Below, one piece after another: positions 23,953-34,466 of a DNA stretch of 64,000 nucleotides (the stretch's first letter is position 1; each line of letters opens with the position of its first letter). The stretch spans positions 735,975 through 799,974 of the forward strand of contig CM030943.1 of the NCBI GenBank assembly GCA_018136815.1, written 5' to 3'. The notes below the pieces were generated by a model. It did no database searches. It saw nothing but the letters and a program-made list of their open reading frames with translations, and had not been told where the DNA came from. Both the position numbers and the translations under genes were made by a program. The DNA is from Isochrysis galbana (taxonomy: Eukaryota; Haptophyta; Isochrysidales; Isochrysidaceae).

Positions 23953-25389
23953 TCAGGTGCCTTCAGGTGACGCCTCAACCTCTGCTATCTCCTCGGTCAT
24001 GAGCTTAGCGCGCTTAAGACTGTGCACGGCATCTCGCGTCTTCCCTTGGGCTTTAAATGCCATTGCCATCTTCTTCTCCTCCACGATTGCAGCGCGAAGC
24101 CGCTCAAGGTATGTCCCCATCTGGAGCCGGCCAGCGGAGACTTCGGCCTCGAGCAACTCCTTGCGTAGTTCAAGAGACTCCTTTTTGCACTCCGCAGCCT
24201 CAGATTCCGCCGAGAGCTCGTCACAATCTGTCATCGAGGGGACTGTCATCTCAGTGTGGATAGTGAGCTGGCTTGTTAGCGGGCGGGGCGCCTGGGCAGT
24301 ATTCAGAGGCTGTGGCAAAGATGAGCACTTGTACGCCTTGAAATATCCGTCCAGCTAGACCGCACCTGCAGGAGTATCCGACACCAATGAAATCTCCCAT
24401 GCAAGGACCGAATGAGAGACTATCTGTGCAGCATATTCCTCTGCCATTAAGAATGGGTCGTCCTCTGTCGACAAGTTCTCATCCTCATGTGCATCAACGC
24501 CTCTTATGCTCGAACCCTTCCCGATATTGAGTACGTCTCTCTCACCACTCACAAGTGCAGGATTGTCGGCCGCTTGAAAGCTTGTGGTCGAGTAGGGTCC
24601 ATCTACCTGTTTGTCTCTTGCACGAGCAGCAGCGATGTCTTCAACGATAGCGGTAGCAGCGATTGAGGCGATCAATTCTTCATCGGTCGGCCGCTGGGTT
24701 TTAGGTGGCCCCGCGCCTACTTTATTGGACTGCCTCGCGGCTAAAGGCTGTGTTGGAGGCGTCCCTCTCATAGGACTATTGGACATTTCTACCGGCTGTG
24801 TAGCACGCATTGCACATGGCGCCATCTCAGAGGCGTGCGTCGCTATGTTGATTAAGGCTGCAGGCTGAGCTGCATCCGGACAGGCATGGGCCCACACTGG
24901 CTCTGTTTGGCTAGCCACAGAGAGCATGATTGTTGGCAAGCTGGTCGAAGGAACGACCGGCCCAACCGCAGCATGGCCCTGTTTTGTCTCACTGCTACAG
25001 CTTCCGCCCTCCTCTGTGTCCGGCGGAGGGCCCGCCGACGGATCGGGAAAATCGGAGAGGACCATCTCGGCCGCTGCCTGAAGAGCCTTGCCACGTCTGA
25101 GCCACTTGAGGGCAATCTCTTTGTCACCCTGCTGCTTGGCAGCCACTGTGGCCACGTCGTACGAGTGCGCCCGCTCGACCAGCCTATCGGTGGCGCGAGC
25201 CGAGGCGGGCGGCCTACATGGTGTGCTAGTCGGAGCCAAAGCTACCGGTCGGCTGGGTGCGGGTGGCTTGCGCGGCGCGACGCGGGTGGATGCTACATTC
25301 TTCGTGGGTCTCAGAATACCTGCGAGAACCTTTGCAATCTCGGCGTCGGAGACGGGCTCGGCGCCGTCGTCTTCCAGATCGAAGTCCAT
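23953..25389 (-). CDS. DM14-repeat protein
   Basis: Two exons, 25389-24385 and 24309-23953, joined across a 75-nt GT-AG intron in phase 0 (EISL then PLNTAQ), 453 residues. Two DM14-type helical hairpins are visible: AHSYDVATVAAKQQGDKEIA...WLRRGKAL at about residues 72-105, and YLERLRAAIVEEKKMAMAFK...RDAVHSLKRAK near the C-terminus. DM14 repeats occur in CC2D1/Lgd-type proteins of endosomal ESCRT-III regulation, but no C2 domain is present here, so an endosomal role is only suggested. The N-terminus is acidic (MDFDLEDDG) and the middle is low-complexity Pro/Thr/Ala-rich. An alternative donor (GCAG before GTGCGG at 24364) does not fit the frame as well. Confidence 0.65.
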
Positions 25390-25739
25390 CCTACCACACG
25401 CTCTGGCTCCCTCTCGTCCTCTGCCTTCCCTCTCGCCCCTCTCTTGATTGATCCTTCTGCTCTTCCAGCTGAAAGGAGGGTACGTGAATCCCCTCTTCTC
25501 TCTCCTCGTCCCGCGAGCGAGCGCTCCGCTCTCCCCTCGCCGCTCCCCCTCATCTGTGCGGAAGGGACTTCATCCTTAGAAAGTACAGGAGAGGTGGCTG
25601 ATGTGACGATTCGACTCGACACGGGTGACGGACGACCTCTCGAGTGTCCCGACGCCTCGAGGGCTCTAAGAATAGATGCTGAGGGATGGAGTTTGGAGTC
25701 ATTCGATGTGGATTTGTTGTTTTGCCACCCTTGAACTGT

Positions 25740-26075
25740 CGAGTGCGGGCGGTTCTGGCTGTGGCTGTCACTGAAGTTGTTGAGTGATTTGGCCATATGC
25801 TGGTCCAGGTCCCACCACTCGGAGGAGCGTGGGGCGCGGTCGGCGGCCGCTGGGTCGAAGAAAAGGTTTTCAACGAATTTGTCGAGTTTATTCGTTGTGG
25901 TGTTGTACCCTTGAGCGGCGTCGTCGTTTTCAACGAATTTGTCGAGTTTATTCGTTGTGGTGTTGTACCCTTGAGCGGCGTCGTCGAGCGCGCTATGGTT
26001 GTAGAAGTTGGCTTTGACGTAAGTTTTGTTTTGTAAGGGCCCAAATTTTGTTGTCAAAATTTGAGGGTTGGGCAC
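25740..26075 (-). CDS. Small ORF with LDKF...WWDLD motif, copy 2
   Basis: Minus-strand frame starting MPNPQILTTKFGPLQ. It contains two exact 20-residue repeats (DDAAQGYNTTTNKLDKFVEN) made by a perfect 60-bp tandem duplication at 25866-25925 and 25926-25985, then SEWWDLDQHMAKSLNNFSD. Motif order matches the frame at 16943-17251. The frame stays open into the first exon of the DM14 gene, in another frame, which is probably chance. Function unknown; possibly a fragment of a mobile element. Confidence 0.3.
25866..25985. repeat. Perfect 60-bp tandem duplication
   Basis: Two head-to-tail identical 60-bp units beginning GTTTTCAACGAATTTGTCGA and ending GAGCGGCGTCGTC. The length is a multiple of three and keeps the overlapping minus-strand frame open. 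Confidence 0.97.
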
Positions 26076-26470
26076 CTAAATTTTGATCAAAATTTTGACG
26101 CTTTCGAATATTTTGTCCTATTATAACCCTATAACACTCTCCCTCGCACCTTCGACGACGACTGCGTCGTGGACCACGTCGTGCCAAACCTTCAGGCTAG
26201 GGAGGAAAGATGTTATGGGTCGTGAGCGGGGGGACGAGGCGGGGGCGTGAGCCGGCGCCCTGCTGCGCCTCTCTCTTTCCTCGCGTGTCGCATCTTCCAA
26301 TGATCTCCGCGCGGCCCCCCAAGTTTTGTTTCTTTCCAAGTGAAAGGCCCCAAATTTTGGTCAAAAATTTCGATTTCGATTGACCACCCAAATTTGACAA
26401 AAAAATTACAAAACTTACGTACGTCACAACCCCAATGTAGAAGTTGGGGTGGTCTCTCGGCGGGGGTACC

Positions 26471-26655
26471 TAGATGGGAAATACGAATACGGTGCAGGGG
26501 CCTGCAAATACAGCCAAATACATATGTATTTGGCCTCCGGCCAAATACATTTCAAATACATTCGAGGCCTACAACCCAGGACACGCTTCAAATACAGCCA
26601 AATACATATGTATTTGGTCTCTGGCCAAATACGGTAAATACGTATTTCCCATCTA
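26471..26655. mobile_element. 185-bp MITE-like element with 12-bp target duplication
   Basis: Perfect 15-bp terminal inverted repeats, TAGATGGGAAATACG on the left and its complement at 26641-26655. They are flanked by an exact 12-bp direct repeat GGCGGGGGTACC (26459-26470 and 26656-26667). Inside are two 44-bp direct copies (26505-26548 and 26589-26632) centred on the palindrome ATACATATGTAT and rich in CAAATAC/GTATTTGGC. No coding capacity. A non-autonomous DNA transposon is the simplest reading. Confidence 0.85.
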
Positions 26656-26944
26656 GGCGGGGGTACCACGTTGGAAATTGTATGGTAAGAGGTCTTGTTG
26701 GCTAGCATCCCTAGCCACATACACCGGACGAGCCATGCACCAACCGCGCACACCCCCATCGCGGGGTAGGGGCTCCGTTGCCGATGAGGCACGGTCCCTC
26801 AGCACTAGGATTAAACTAGGACAACAAGAAAACTCCGACAAAGACAACCTAAAGAGAGGTCCGAGACTGGTCTGCCGAAGGATAACGGACGACGGGCTCT
26901 CTCTCCCTCTGTCTCGCCCCGAGGCGCGCGTGCGAGGGCGCCCA

Positions 26945-27065
26945 AGAGAGAGAGAGGGAGAAAGAGAGAGAGGGAGGGAGGGGAGAAGGGTGGAGGGGAG
27001 AGGGAGGGAAGGAGATACGGAGAGAGAGAGAGGGAGGGAGGGAGGGGGAGGGGGGGGGGGGGGGG

Positions 27066-27122
<57 letters not shown>
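26945..27122. repeat. GA-rich low-complexity tract
   Basis: Purine tract of GAGA, GGGA and a G-run, about 100 bp before the transporter start. Open frames across it on both strands are artefacts. It may form part of the promoter or 5' UTR of the gene at 27226. Confidence 0.9.
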
Positions 27123-27124
<2 letters not shown>

Positions 27125-27225
27125 GGAGTAAGACGAGGGTCGAGAGAGGAAGGCGGCGGTGGCCGTACGGAGTGAGCGAAGGGGCGTTTGGGGGTGGCGA
27201 GCTTGGCTTCAGCCCACGCACCGCG

Positions 27226-29335
27226 ATGATTGCCGGCTGGGACAGCAAGCAGCCTGACCAGAGGTGTTCCAGCGAGCCGCACGGCTCACTGCTGCCGATG
27301 ACCGAGTCGCTCCCTTTGCTCAAGGAGAGCGGCGTGCAGGCTGTGAGCAACTGGAGGCGCAGCCTGCTTGACGATCTTTGGCGCAGACTCGAGGTAGTCA
27401 CCGTCTGCGTCGCCTACGCTGTCTTTGGTCCTGCCGTGATTGTCGTGAACAACCACATTGTCAAAGACCTCAACTTCCCATACCCCATGCTGCTCTCTGC
27501 CATCGGTCTGTTCACCACGGCGTGCTTTTGCACTGTCGTCATGTGCGCATTCCCGGAGATGGCCACGAGCGGCAGTACCGCACCTATTCCGGTGCGCCTA
27601 GACCGAAGTGGCTCGATTGTATCTGACGACTCCAACGTCAATGTTAGCTCACATCAGGGTGACGTTTCCATGACCATCAAACCAGGAGAACGATGGCGGC
27701 CAACATGGAGCTTTTGGCTGCGCAACATGGCTCCGATTGGTCTGGCCCAAGGACTGACCTTTGCGTGCGGCAACGCGGCTTATATGTACCTCACGATAAC
27801 CTTCACTCAGATGCTGTCAGCCTTCACCCCCACGGTGAGTTGACAAACGGAATCTAACAGTGCTACCTGCAGCCTTGCCATCTCTGCGCCGTCCACTGCA
27901 TCCTTCAACTGCCTTGCTATCTTTCAAGGAAGACGTGGGTGGAGATGTGCCCTCGTGAGCAGTAGGTTGCGCGTCTTGCCCAGTGGTTATAGACCGCACA
28001 CTCGTGCTACAGGTGACCCTCTTTCTACTATACCTATGGGGCGTCGAGAAGCCAAAATTGCGTTCCACTTTCCTCGTCATCATGATCGGCATGGGGTGTG
28101 CTCTTGCCTCGTACGGTGAGGGCCACTTCCACCCAGTTGGCGTCGCCTTTCGTTGCGCGGGCATCCTGACAGAGGCAATGCGGCTTGTACTCACACAGGT
28201 GCGATATCCTGTTTCCTTCCGCCACATGGTGGAGCCGATTTGCCCGTTTGGGCTCTTTTGCCAAGACATGGGTTGCCGTTTGCGGCGGAATACTCGGTGC
28301 CTGTTGTGTTGTGTTGATGGGGCCGCAGGGGTACTGGTGGTGTTGCTTGCAGTCGATGCAGTATGTTGCGGCGGATCTCGGCGTGCCCTGAGTGCCTTCT
28401 ACCAGAAGCAATGGGTGCTTCTCCATCACCTCTCGGTTCATGTTGCCGTTTTGATGCCCTCTGAAATTCGGTCCCTACTCGTACTGCGCTTCTACTTTGT
28501 TCGCGCAGGTGCTCTTGCAGCGCCACAAGCTCAACATCATCGAGTCGCAATATTATCTTGCTCCGATTGGGGCGCTTTCTCTGCTAGCTGCCGCATCGGT
28601 AAGATCGCCAAACTTCTGATGCCTCGATTGCAGTGTTGTACTTTTACCGCTGCAGTGGTTTCCCTGTACTCCAGGTCGCATTGAGCCCCACCCTGCCCCG
28701 GGCTTCCCTCCGTTGATCTAGGTGACGGAGCTTCCGCGCGCTCGGGCTGCGGGTGCATCCAATGTGATCACACAACATCCGCTTGCGTTTTTAGCCTCGG
28801 CGCTCCTCGGCCTTGCAGCATCCTGCATGACTTTTCTAGTCATCAAAGTGAGTGGAGTAGGCCTCAAGCCAATCAGACTTCTTGCCGCAATGGCGCCGCT
28901 TCTCACTACCCAAGGCTCTCATTCCCTCGCTTGCTCTCCCACCGAGTCTCATTTCCCTCCTGTCCACGCTCGCTCACCGCCCATAGGTGACGAACTCTGT
29001 GACGCTCAAGGTGCTTAATACTGCGCGCAATGCCGGCTTCGTTCTCTTTACAGGTGAATTCGGCGCGAACTCTAATCTCGGGCGGCGAGGGGCTTGCGTG
29101 GCAAGCGACAATTCGGTGGAGCCGACCGCCCCGAGCCCCTTTCCATTTCCCTACGACGTATTTGCCTGTTTGGGCAACTCACTCTGCGTCACACGCACCA
29201 TACCCGTTGTGCGCCGCAGTTTTTTTCCTAGGTGAAAGCGCGTCCGCGCTGCAGCTAATCGGATACTCAGTCTCTCTGTGTGCGTTCTCTTTGTATACAT
29301 ACTACAAGCTGCTCGATCAAAGACGAAACTGGTGA
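27226..29335 (+). CDS. TPT/nucleotide-sugar-type transporter (drug/metabolite transporter superfamily)
   Basis: Six exons: 27226-27834, 28013-28198, 28509-28598, 28722-28847, 28987-29053 and 29232-29335. Together they give 393 residues with every junction in frame. Family members are ~10-helix antiporters of sugar phosphates or nucleotide sugars in plastid or Golgi membranes; the substrate cannot be read from sequence. Visible features are YAVFGPAVIVVNNHIVKDLNFPYPMLLS (first helix and typical N-terminal signature), GNAAYMYLTITFTQMLSAFTPT, LASYGEGHFHPVGVAFRCAGI, ALRL-like RLVLTQVLLQRHKLNIIES, and a C-terminal pair TLKVLNTARNAGFVLF plus ALQLIGYSVSLCAFSLYTYYK. A hydrophilic insertion of ~60 residues follows the second helix. 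The start is the first ATG before the hydrophilic cytosolic leader; an alternative start upstream at 27172 is non-ATG. All five downstream exons begin with GT. Confidence 0.88.
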
Positions 29336-29539
29336 GCTGCTCGTCAAGGCGAAACCGTGATACGTCGCTCCAGATATCCCCACACCGCGCCCATTGCATC
29401 CATTCGTTTCGTTGCCTGGTGATGTGGCGTTTGATAATTGATGATTCGCCCGTAGACGAAAATTGTGTGCACGGTGCTTTACCACCATGGGACTTACGCG
29501 TTGAATCTCCCCGTATCCACACGTCTACCGGCACCATTT

Positions 29540-29935
29540 TGTAGTCTGTAGTGGATTATGGCCCGAACTATGTTGCTGCAGCGCTCGTGTACGGACAATT
29601 CCAATTGGAGATGCTGGACACAGGCTAGCCTGCCAGGCTAGGGAAGAGAGTATTAAAAGCAATAAATGTGAACTAAGTTAAAGTTTATACTTGGTTCACC
29701 TAGAGGGGCACGAGCCCCCCCCCCCTCCACTCCTCCCCTGCTTGTTGTATTCCTGCCCATCTGAAGGCTGTAGGCATGAATATTCGTGTAATGTACGCGC
29801 CCACATGTCGCATTCGCGATCGACCTCGTCCGCGCCCTTAGACTTTGCTACTCGTTAGTCGTTAGTCGTTCTGGGTTCTGCTCGTTACTCGTTACTCGTA
29901 ACTCGTTACTCACTCCTTGCCTGGTTGCGCCTCAA
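29540..29935. repeat. Spacer with family A stub
   Basis: No gene. TTTATACTTGGTTCAC at about 29685-29700, followed by a CACGAGCCCCCC run, is the 5' end of family A. Positions 29850-29915 are short TCGTTA/CTCGTTAC tandem repeats. Confidence 0.6.
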
Positions 29936-30150
29936 CTAAGTTTATACTTGGTTCACCCATGGCGGGGCACGAGCCCCCCCCTCTCTCCACTCCTCCCCCG
30001 CCATGGGGGAGGAACCACCCACTCTCCTGGCATGCCTGATGGCTTGCCAGGAGCACACTGCCTTGCTGACCCATCCCTTTCCCCACAGGCACGCCTGAAT
30101 CGCTCGCCCTGGCCTGTCGTGGCCAGCCCATCCCTCTGACAAGCCCCTCC
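29936..30150 (+). repeat. Family A repeat copy
   Basis: Starts TAAGTTTATACTTGGTTCAC, then CCATGG, a snap-back GGGGCACGAGCCCC, GGAACCACCCACTCTC, CATGCCTGATGGCTTGCC and CCTGGCCTGTCGTGGCCAGC. The same order occurs at 38725-38960 and 56677-56880. The LINE fragment follows immediately. Confidence 0.8.
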
Positions 30151-30159
30151 TCCCCCTGG

Positions 30160-30452
30160 GTCCCCCAACTATCGTTAAAACGATAGGGTCATGGAGCGCG
30201 TAAAACGATAGGGTCATGGAGCGCGCGCCGCCGCCCGCTCTCGCCGCCGCAGCCCTCGCCGCAATGGATAAAGCGTTCATGGACACCCCCCTGTCGCCGA
30301 AGCGACCGCGTCAAGACGACCCCCCCCGACCAGGTGGGCGCAAGAGCCAGCGTCCCTTGCCCGGACGCCACCGAGAACAGAGCGACCAAGGCCTGCATGC
30401 TGGCGACAGCCAGCATGCAGCACACACACCCCACCCTCCACAGCCACACCCA
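30160..30452 (+). mobile_element. LINE 5'-end fragment (3' truncated)
   Basis: The frame at 30216 (MERAPPPALAAAALAAMDKA then DTPLSPKRPRQDDPP) is nearly the same as the start of the LINE at 41487 on the minus strand. The preceding palindrome CTATCGTTAAAACGATAG (30169-30186) is also matched there. Similarity stops at about 30452, inside the first reading frame, where family F sequence begins. Keeping the 5' end and losing the rest is the reverse of normal LINE truncation. Confidence 0.7.
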
Positions 30453-30580
30453 AAGTGTCGTTCCGTCAACTGTGGGACATCAGTCGATTTGAGCGATCGA
30501 ATGTCCACAGTTGTATGTAGAGCACTATTTTAAAATTAAATGCAGACTAGCATAACAACTTTTTTTCTCTGCTTTCCCCC
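30453..30580 (+). repeat. Family F repeat copy 1
   Basis: About 125 bp almost identical to 43678-43803. It starts GTGTCGTTCCGTCA, then TGGGACATCAGTCGATTTGA, GAATGTCCACAGTTGTA, ATTTTAAAATTAAATGCAGA and a T-run before CTCTGCTTTCCCCCGCGG. The complement of the first ~30 bp is seen at 36632-36662. The terminal GTTCCGTCA also matches, inverted, the ends of the duplicated block at 19113 and 36092. Confidence 0.8.
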
Positions 30581-31179
30581 GCGGCCTCGCCGCCACGGCG
30601 AAGGACGAAAGAGATCGAGATCGGAGGATCCCGACCGGACGGAGGGGGTGCACGCCCGAAGAGCAAAGGGGGGAAAACAAAACACACGAAGGGAGGAAGA
30701 GCAAAGGAGAGAGGCTCCCTTGGGAGAAACCTAAGGGCGGCTCTCCCCCTACCACAACACTGGGGCTAGCCGCTGTTCAGGAGGATGCCCCCATTGATGG
30801 GCAACAAGAAGGTGTGTGTCGGAGATGTTTGAAGATGATGATGATGGGGATGGGACTGTTTGGTGCCTGAGCAGTGTGGGTGTGGATGGAGAGCGAGAGC
30901 GAGAGTGACTGATGGTAGCATTGTCTCGGACGATGGATCCAATAACATTGTGCTAGTATAGTATTATACAGTATTGAGTATTGTCGTGCGCGCATTTTTG
31001 ACCTCGAGCCGCTCGATCATTGCGCAGTTTAGTATATCTGGCTCCGCAACCCGCAACCCGCAATGCGTAGGCATTGTTTGACAGGCGGCGCGCAGCGCGC
31101 TCTGGGCTCTGCCCTGCTTTGCTCGCGCGCTTGCGCAGTGGCAGTGACTATAGTCGCGCTGCTCTAGTCGTAGTCAAGT

Positions 31180-31310
31180 CGGCCCCCTGACTAGCATAGT
31201 CAAGTCATGCCATAGCCTCTGACTATTGACTACTAGTCATAGATAGCCTTCTGACTATTGACTACTAGTCATACCATGGGAGCCTGACTATGCGCCTGAC
31301 TATAGTCGTG
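31180..31310. repeat. Short tandem and palindromic repeats around GACTAGTCA
   Basis: CTGACTATTGACTACTAGTC occurs twice (31219 and 31252) among several TAGTCAAGTC and CTGACTA words just before the mariner fragment. Probably replication slippage products. Confidence 0.6.
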
Positions 31311-31312
31311 AC

Positions 31313-31770
31313 TTGAATCATGTACAACTATGGGGCGACCTGAGGACCGTCGACGTGGCCATGGACGCAGACAAGTTCGAGTCGATGATGCGTGAGCTCG
31401 TCATCCCCGCCATCCGCAAGAAGCTCAAGGGCGCCAAGCGCATCACCATCCAGATGGACAACGCCACGCCGCACAAGAGCAAGAGCAAGGACAAGGACGA
31501 CACCATGGACAAGCGGCTCAAGGACGTGCTCATCGCTCCGCGACGCAACGGCAAGCGCGTCGGCCCCGACATCATTTTCCTGCGTCAAGTGCCCAACTCC
31601 CCCGACACGAACGCATGCGACCTGGGGTTCTTCAAGTCCATCGACTCGCGGCTTCCGAAGCGCCGCGACTTCAATCTCGACCGCTTCACCGAGCAGTGCG
31701 AGCAAGCTTTTACGGAGTATCCACAAGAGAAATTGAGTGCATTATTTGATACTAAGAGTCGTGTGTTGCG
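31313..31770 (+). mobile_element. mariner-like transposase fragment (C-terminal half)
   Basis: Frame with the late catalytic part of a plant/algal-type mariner transposase. ITIQMDNATPHKS holds the second catalytic aspartate with its DNA..PH signature. LRQVPNSPDTNACDLGFFKS holds the third Asp and the conserved NSPD.N..DLGFF block. The region between is expanded with lysine-rich sequence (KSKSKDKDDTMDKR). The N-terminal DNA-binding half and first catalytic Asp are missing, and after about 31770 the frame runs into family G sequence. A dead fragment of a plain DNA transposon. Confidence 0.85.
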
Positions 31771-32015
31771 TGCTATTAAAAAAAAACTTCTTAATATTCT
31801 CGCCGCGCGCGCGACCTCGCACCCTTACTGTGCAGCCACGTCCGCTCCTTTCCCCCCCCCTCCACCTGCCTTGCGGCCCGTCCCTCGTGCGCTACCTAGG
31901 GGCTGGGTGTGTGGGGTTTCCTGCAGCAGACGGCGTGTTCCGATCCCCGATAGGTTGTCCTCCTCTTCCTCCTGCGCCATCGGGCTATCGGTTGTTATTA
32001 TATTGTATCGTGTGT
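31770..32015 (-). repeat. Family G end module
   Basis: AAAAAAAACTTCTTAATATT then CTCGCCGCGCGCGCGACC, later CACCTGCCTTGCGG, CCTCGTGCGCTACCTAGGGG, and GCGCCATCGGGCTATCGGTT. Very similar to 22205-22440, in the same orientation. Its left edge is fused to the mariner fragment. Confidence 0.7.
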
Positions 32016-32288
32016 CAGTGAGGTAGACGGTTGGTTCACGGTGTGGCCGAGGACGAGGTGTGTTGCGTGCTATTGTGCAGGCGGAAGGTCGCAATGACTA
32101 CGTCTTGCCACATCGTCGTGACGATTGTTCGGACAGTGAATAGAGTACCTGTTTTGGCCGCGTCAGTGTGGGTTTTAGAATGCGTTATTCTGTTATTCTC
32201 CTCTTCTAAAAAACCATGTTAAGCCAGCATGTACCCTCTTTATAGCACAGCCTTCTGTGGAGTGCCTCCCCTTCTCTAGGCGCCGCAC

Positions 32289-32871
32289 TTACTTCCCAAA
32301 GGCTCTCTCACATCTGAGTTTTGGAACGGAGGTAGTATTTACTTGGGAAGCTGAACCCGAATCGACACCTTCTAGCAATTCTTGGAGGTGGGGAGTTAAT
32401 TCCGAATCGACGTGATCTTTGATTTTACGAAGCAGATCATCACGACTCATATCGATGATTGTTTTCGCAGTGAATTTCTTGCTCAAGAGAGTGTGTATCA
32501 TATAAACCAGTGTGAATGATTTATCAGCCTCGCAAATGGCATGTAAGGTGTCTTTAATGTTCGTATTGTGCTTGAAATCGAATGAACTGAATAAGGACTT
32601 ACATTCGAAAGTGTATGTACGTCCACAAATTTGGGTTCGACTCAAACAGCCTCCTCAGGGAGTTGTTGCTCCCCCCCGGGTTGACCCCAACCGGCGGCGG
32701 CGGACTGATGCTGTCCAATGCTTCCGCAATAACCTCCATGGCAGATTTAGAAGTGCCATATGGCGGAAAGAGAGGTAAGATGAATTTTTTAAAGTTATCG
32801 TCCATCTTTCTTATTATCCATTGCAATCGATTGTGTACTACATCATCAGCCGCCATTCCATTTATAGACAT
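32289..32871 (-). CDS. Hypothetical protein(s) in an AT-rich island
   Basis: Two overlapping minus-strand frames. 32871-32599 begins MSINGMAADDVVHNRLQWII and includes KKFILPLFPPYGTSKSAMEV. 32645-32289 reads FDFKHNTNIKDTLHAICEAD and TIIDMSRDDLLRKIKDHVDS and ends KLRCERAFGK. Both have normal protein composition, are AT-richer than the surroundings and look coding, perhaps one old gene. How they relate (splicing or two genes) is not clear. No family recognised. Confidence 0.4.
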
Positions 32872-32914
32872 GGTTGAGCACTATGAGGTGGGTGCCCTTG
32901 CTCAAATACAATAA

Positions 32915-33380
32915 GATTTTTTTTGTACCGACACATCGCGTATTTGGAAACGAGGGGTACCAAATGAAGGCAAACGACCTTGGGGCAGCTGTCTGCAGAC
33001 TTCAGCAGAACATGTACAGGCCCACAGGGCCACTCCTCCAATGGGCATGCCTTATGGCAGAGGCCCCTCCCGCCCTGGCGACGGCCGCGCTGCCAAGGCA
33101 GCGCGGCCCGAGACCAGGCGGCCCTTATGGGCACCAACACTTGACAGGACTTCTCCAAATCACGCACATCACAAGGCTCTGGGGCACCAGAACAGACCAA
33201 GCAGCACCTACACCCACTGTCCCACCCCACAGCTCCTCCCCATACGCACCTCGACGGCCTCCCTCCACGCCACATCTGACCCTCGTCCCACTCGCCCCTG
33301 ACACACAGGACCCAGACCAAGAAGATGTTGAACAAATGCCCGACTCAGACGCCAATTTCGAACTCTCTTTCCATCAAGAT
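32915..33380. other. No defensible gene
   Basis: Frames open on both strands (plus 32874-33443, minus 32862-33335) but composition is Pro/Thr/His-rich without motifs. The right edge meets family C at about 33380. Confidence 0.4.
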
Positions 33381-33700
33381 GGGGGGGGGGATTTGCACCC
33401 CCCCCGATGGAGTGTGGTGAGAAACGATCCCCGTTTGCGTTAGCAAACGGGCGAAGGGGGGCGACTGGCGACAGGAGGGAGATGGGAAGGGAGCGGCTCA
33501 AGACGTCTCGGATACCCTTGTGGCAGGTATACTCGGGACTCGGGGCGCAGTTGCTTATTTCTCGAGGACTGCTCGCGGCGTGAGCTGGTAAGGGCCGTTC
33601 TCCTTTTTTGACGAGAGGTCCCCCCCCCCCCCCCCCCGGTGCTTTTTCCCGGAGAGTCGCCCGACGTAGGTCGGTCCGCCTCAATGGGTTTTCCCGCCGA
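33380..33700 (+). repeat. Family C repeat copy
   Basis: Order of landmarks: GATTTGCACCCCCCCCGATG, GAGTGTGGTGAGAAACGA, TTTGCGTTAGCAAACGGGCG (a snap-back), GGCGACTGGCGACAGGAGG, TTATTTCTCGAGGACTGCTC, TAAGGGCCGTTCT, TTTTTGACGAGAGGT, a C-run, GGTGCTTTTTCCCGGAGAGT, GGTCCGCCTCAATGGGTTTT. The same order occurs at 53145-53450 and inverted at 63490-63790. Confidence 0.85.
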
Positions 33701-33714
33701 AGGGTAAGGTCCTC

Positions 33715-34460
33715 AGCTCAAAAGGGTAGAATGAAGAAGATGAAAACTCAGCACGCGTAGCTGGGTAGAATAGACCAAAAAGAAAACAAATAATATTGAG
33801 CCTTGTGTATAACGTTATGTGCGAAAACGCTAAGCGGACACAAAACACCAGTTCACACTACAGACGTCCCTTCCTCCAGACACCTGAGCACAGACACTGT
33901 GGTCTATTTCCGTGACACAATCCTTGGTACCCAGCGAGCAGCATTTGCATGCACGCTAGTTCATCACGGTCGGTATCAAGCTGTTTTTGAAGAAAAGTAG
34001 ACATCACGTGACATGGTCCTTCGTGCTCGGCTGCTTTGTGGCTCCTTTGTCCGCATACAGTGGAGTACCTCGGCGTGGCCGCGGAGCATGCTGCAAAGTC
34101 TCTCTGACTGTGACTTGGTCTGAAATATTCGCGGGGAAGGGGGCAGGAGGAAGGGGCTCCTCTGCTACACGTCTGTGCGCAAGCATCTGCGGAGACACCT
34201 GGTCCAGAAGAAACCTTGCCGATCCTCCTCCCTCCACTTGAGGTGTGGCATCGAGCGCATGGGCCGATTGAAGCATTTTGCGCTCAATCAGCGTGGCCCA
34301 TGACCGATGTCGAGGAGGTCGGGTTGGATAACCCCCAAACCTCGTCTGTCCGAAGCTCCCTTTTGCGTCAACACTCATACATCCTCATCGATTTTGTGAG
34401 CCTGCCTTCCCAAGTGGTACCCTCTGAAATCTGAGTGGATGCCTGCCCCATGCCAAAACA
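33715..34460. other. Spacer without an identified gene
   Basis: A 124-codon minus-strand frame (34378-34004) has no recognisable motif. Nothing else is supported. Confidence 0.4.
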
Positions 34461-34466
34461 GTTTCG

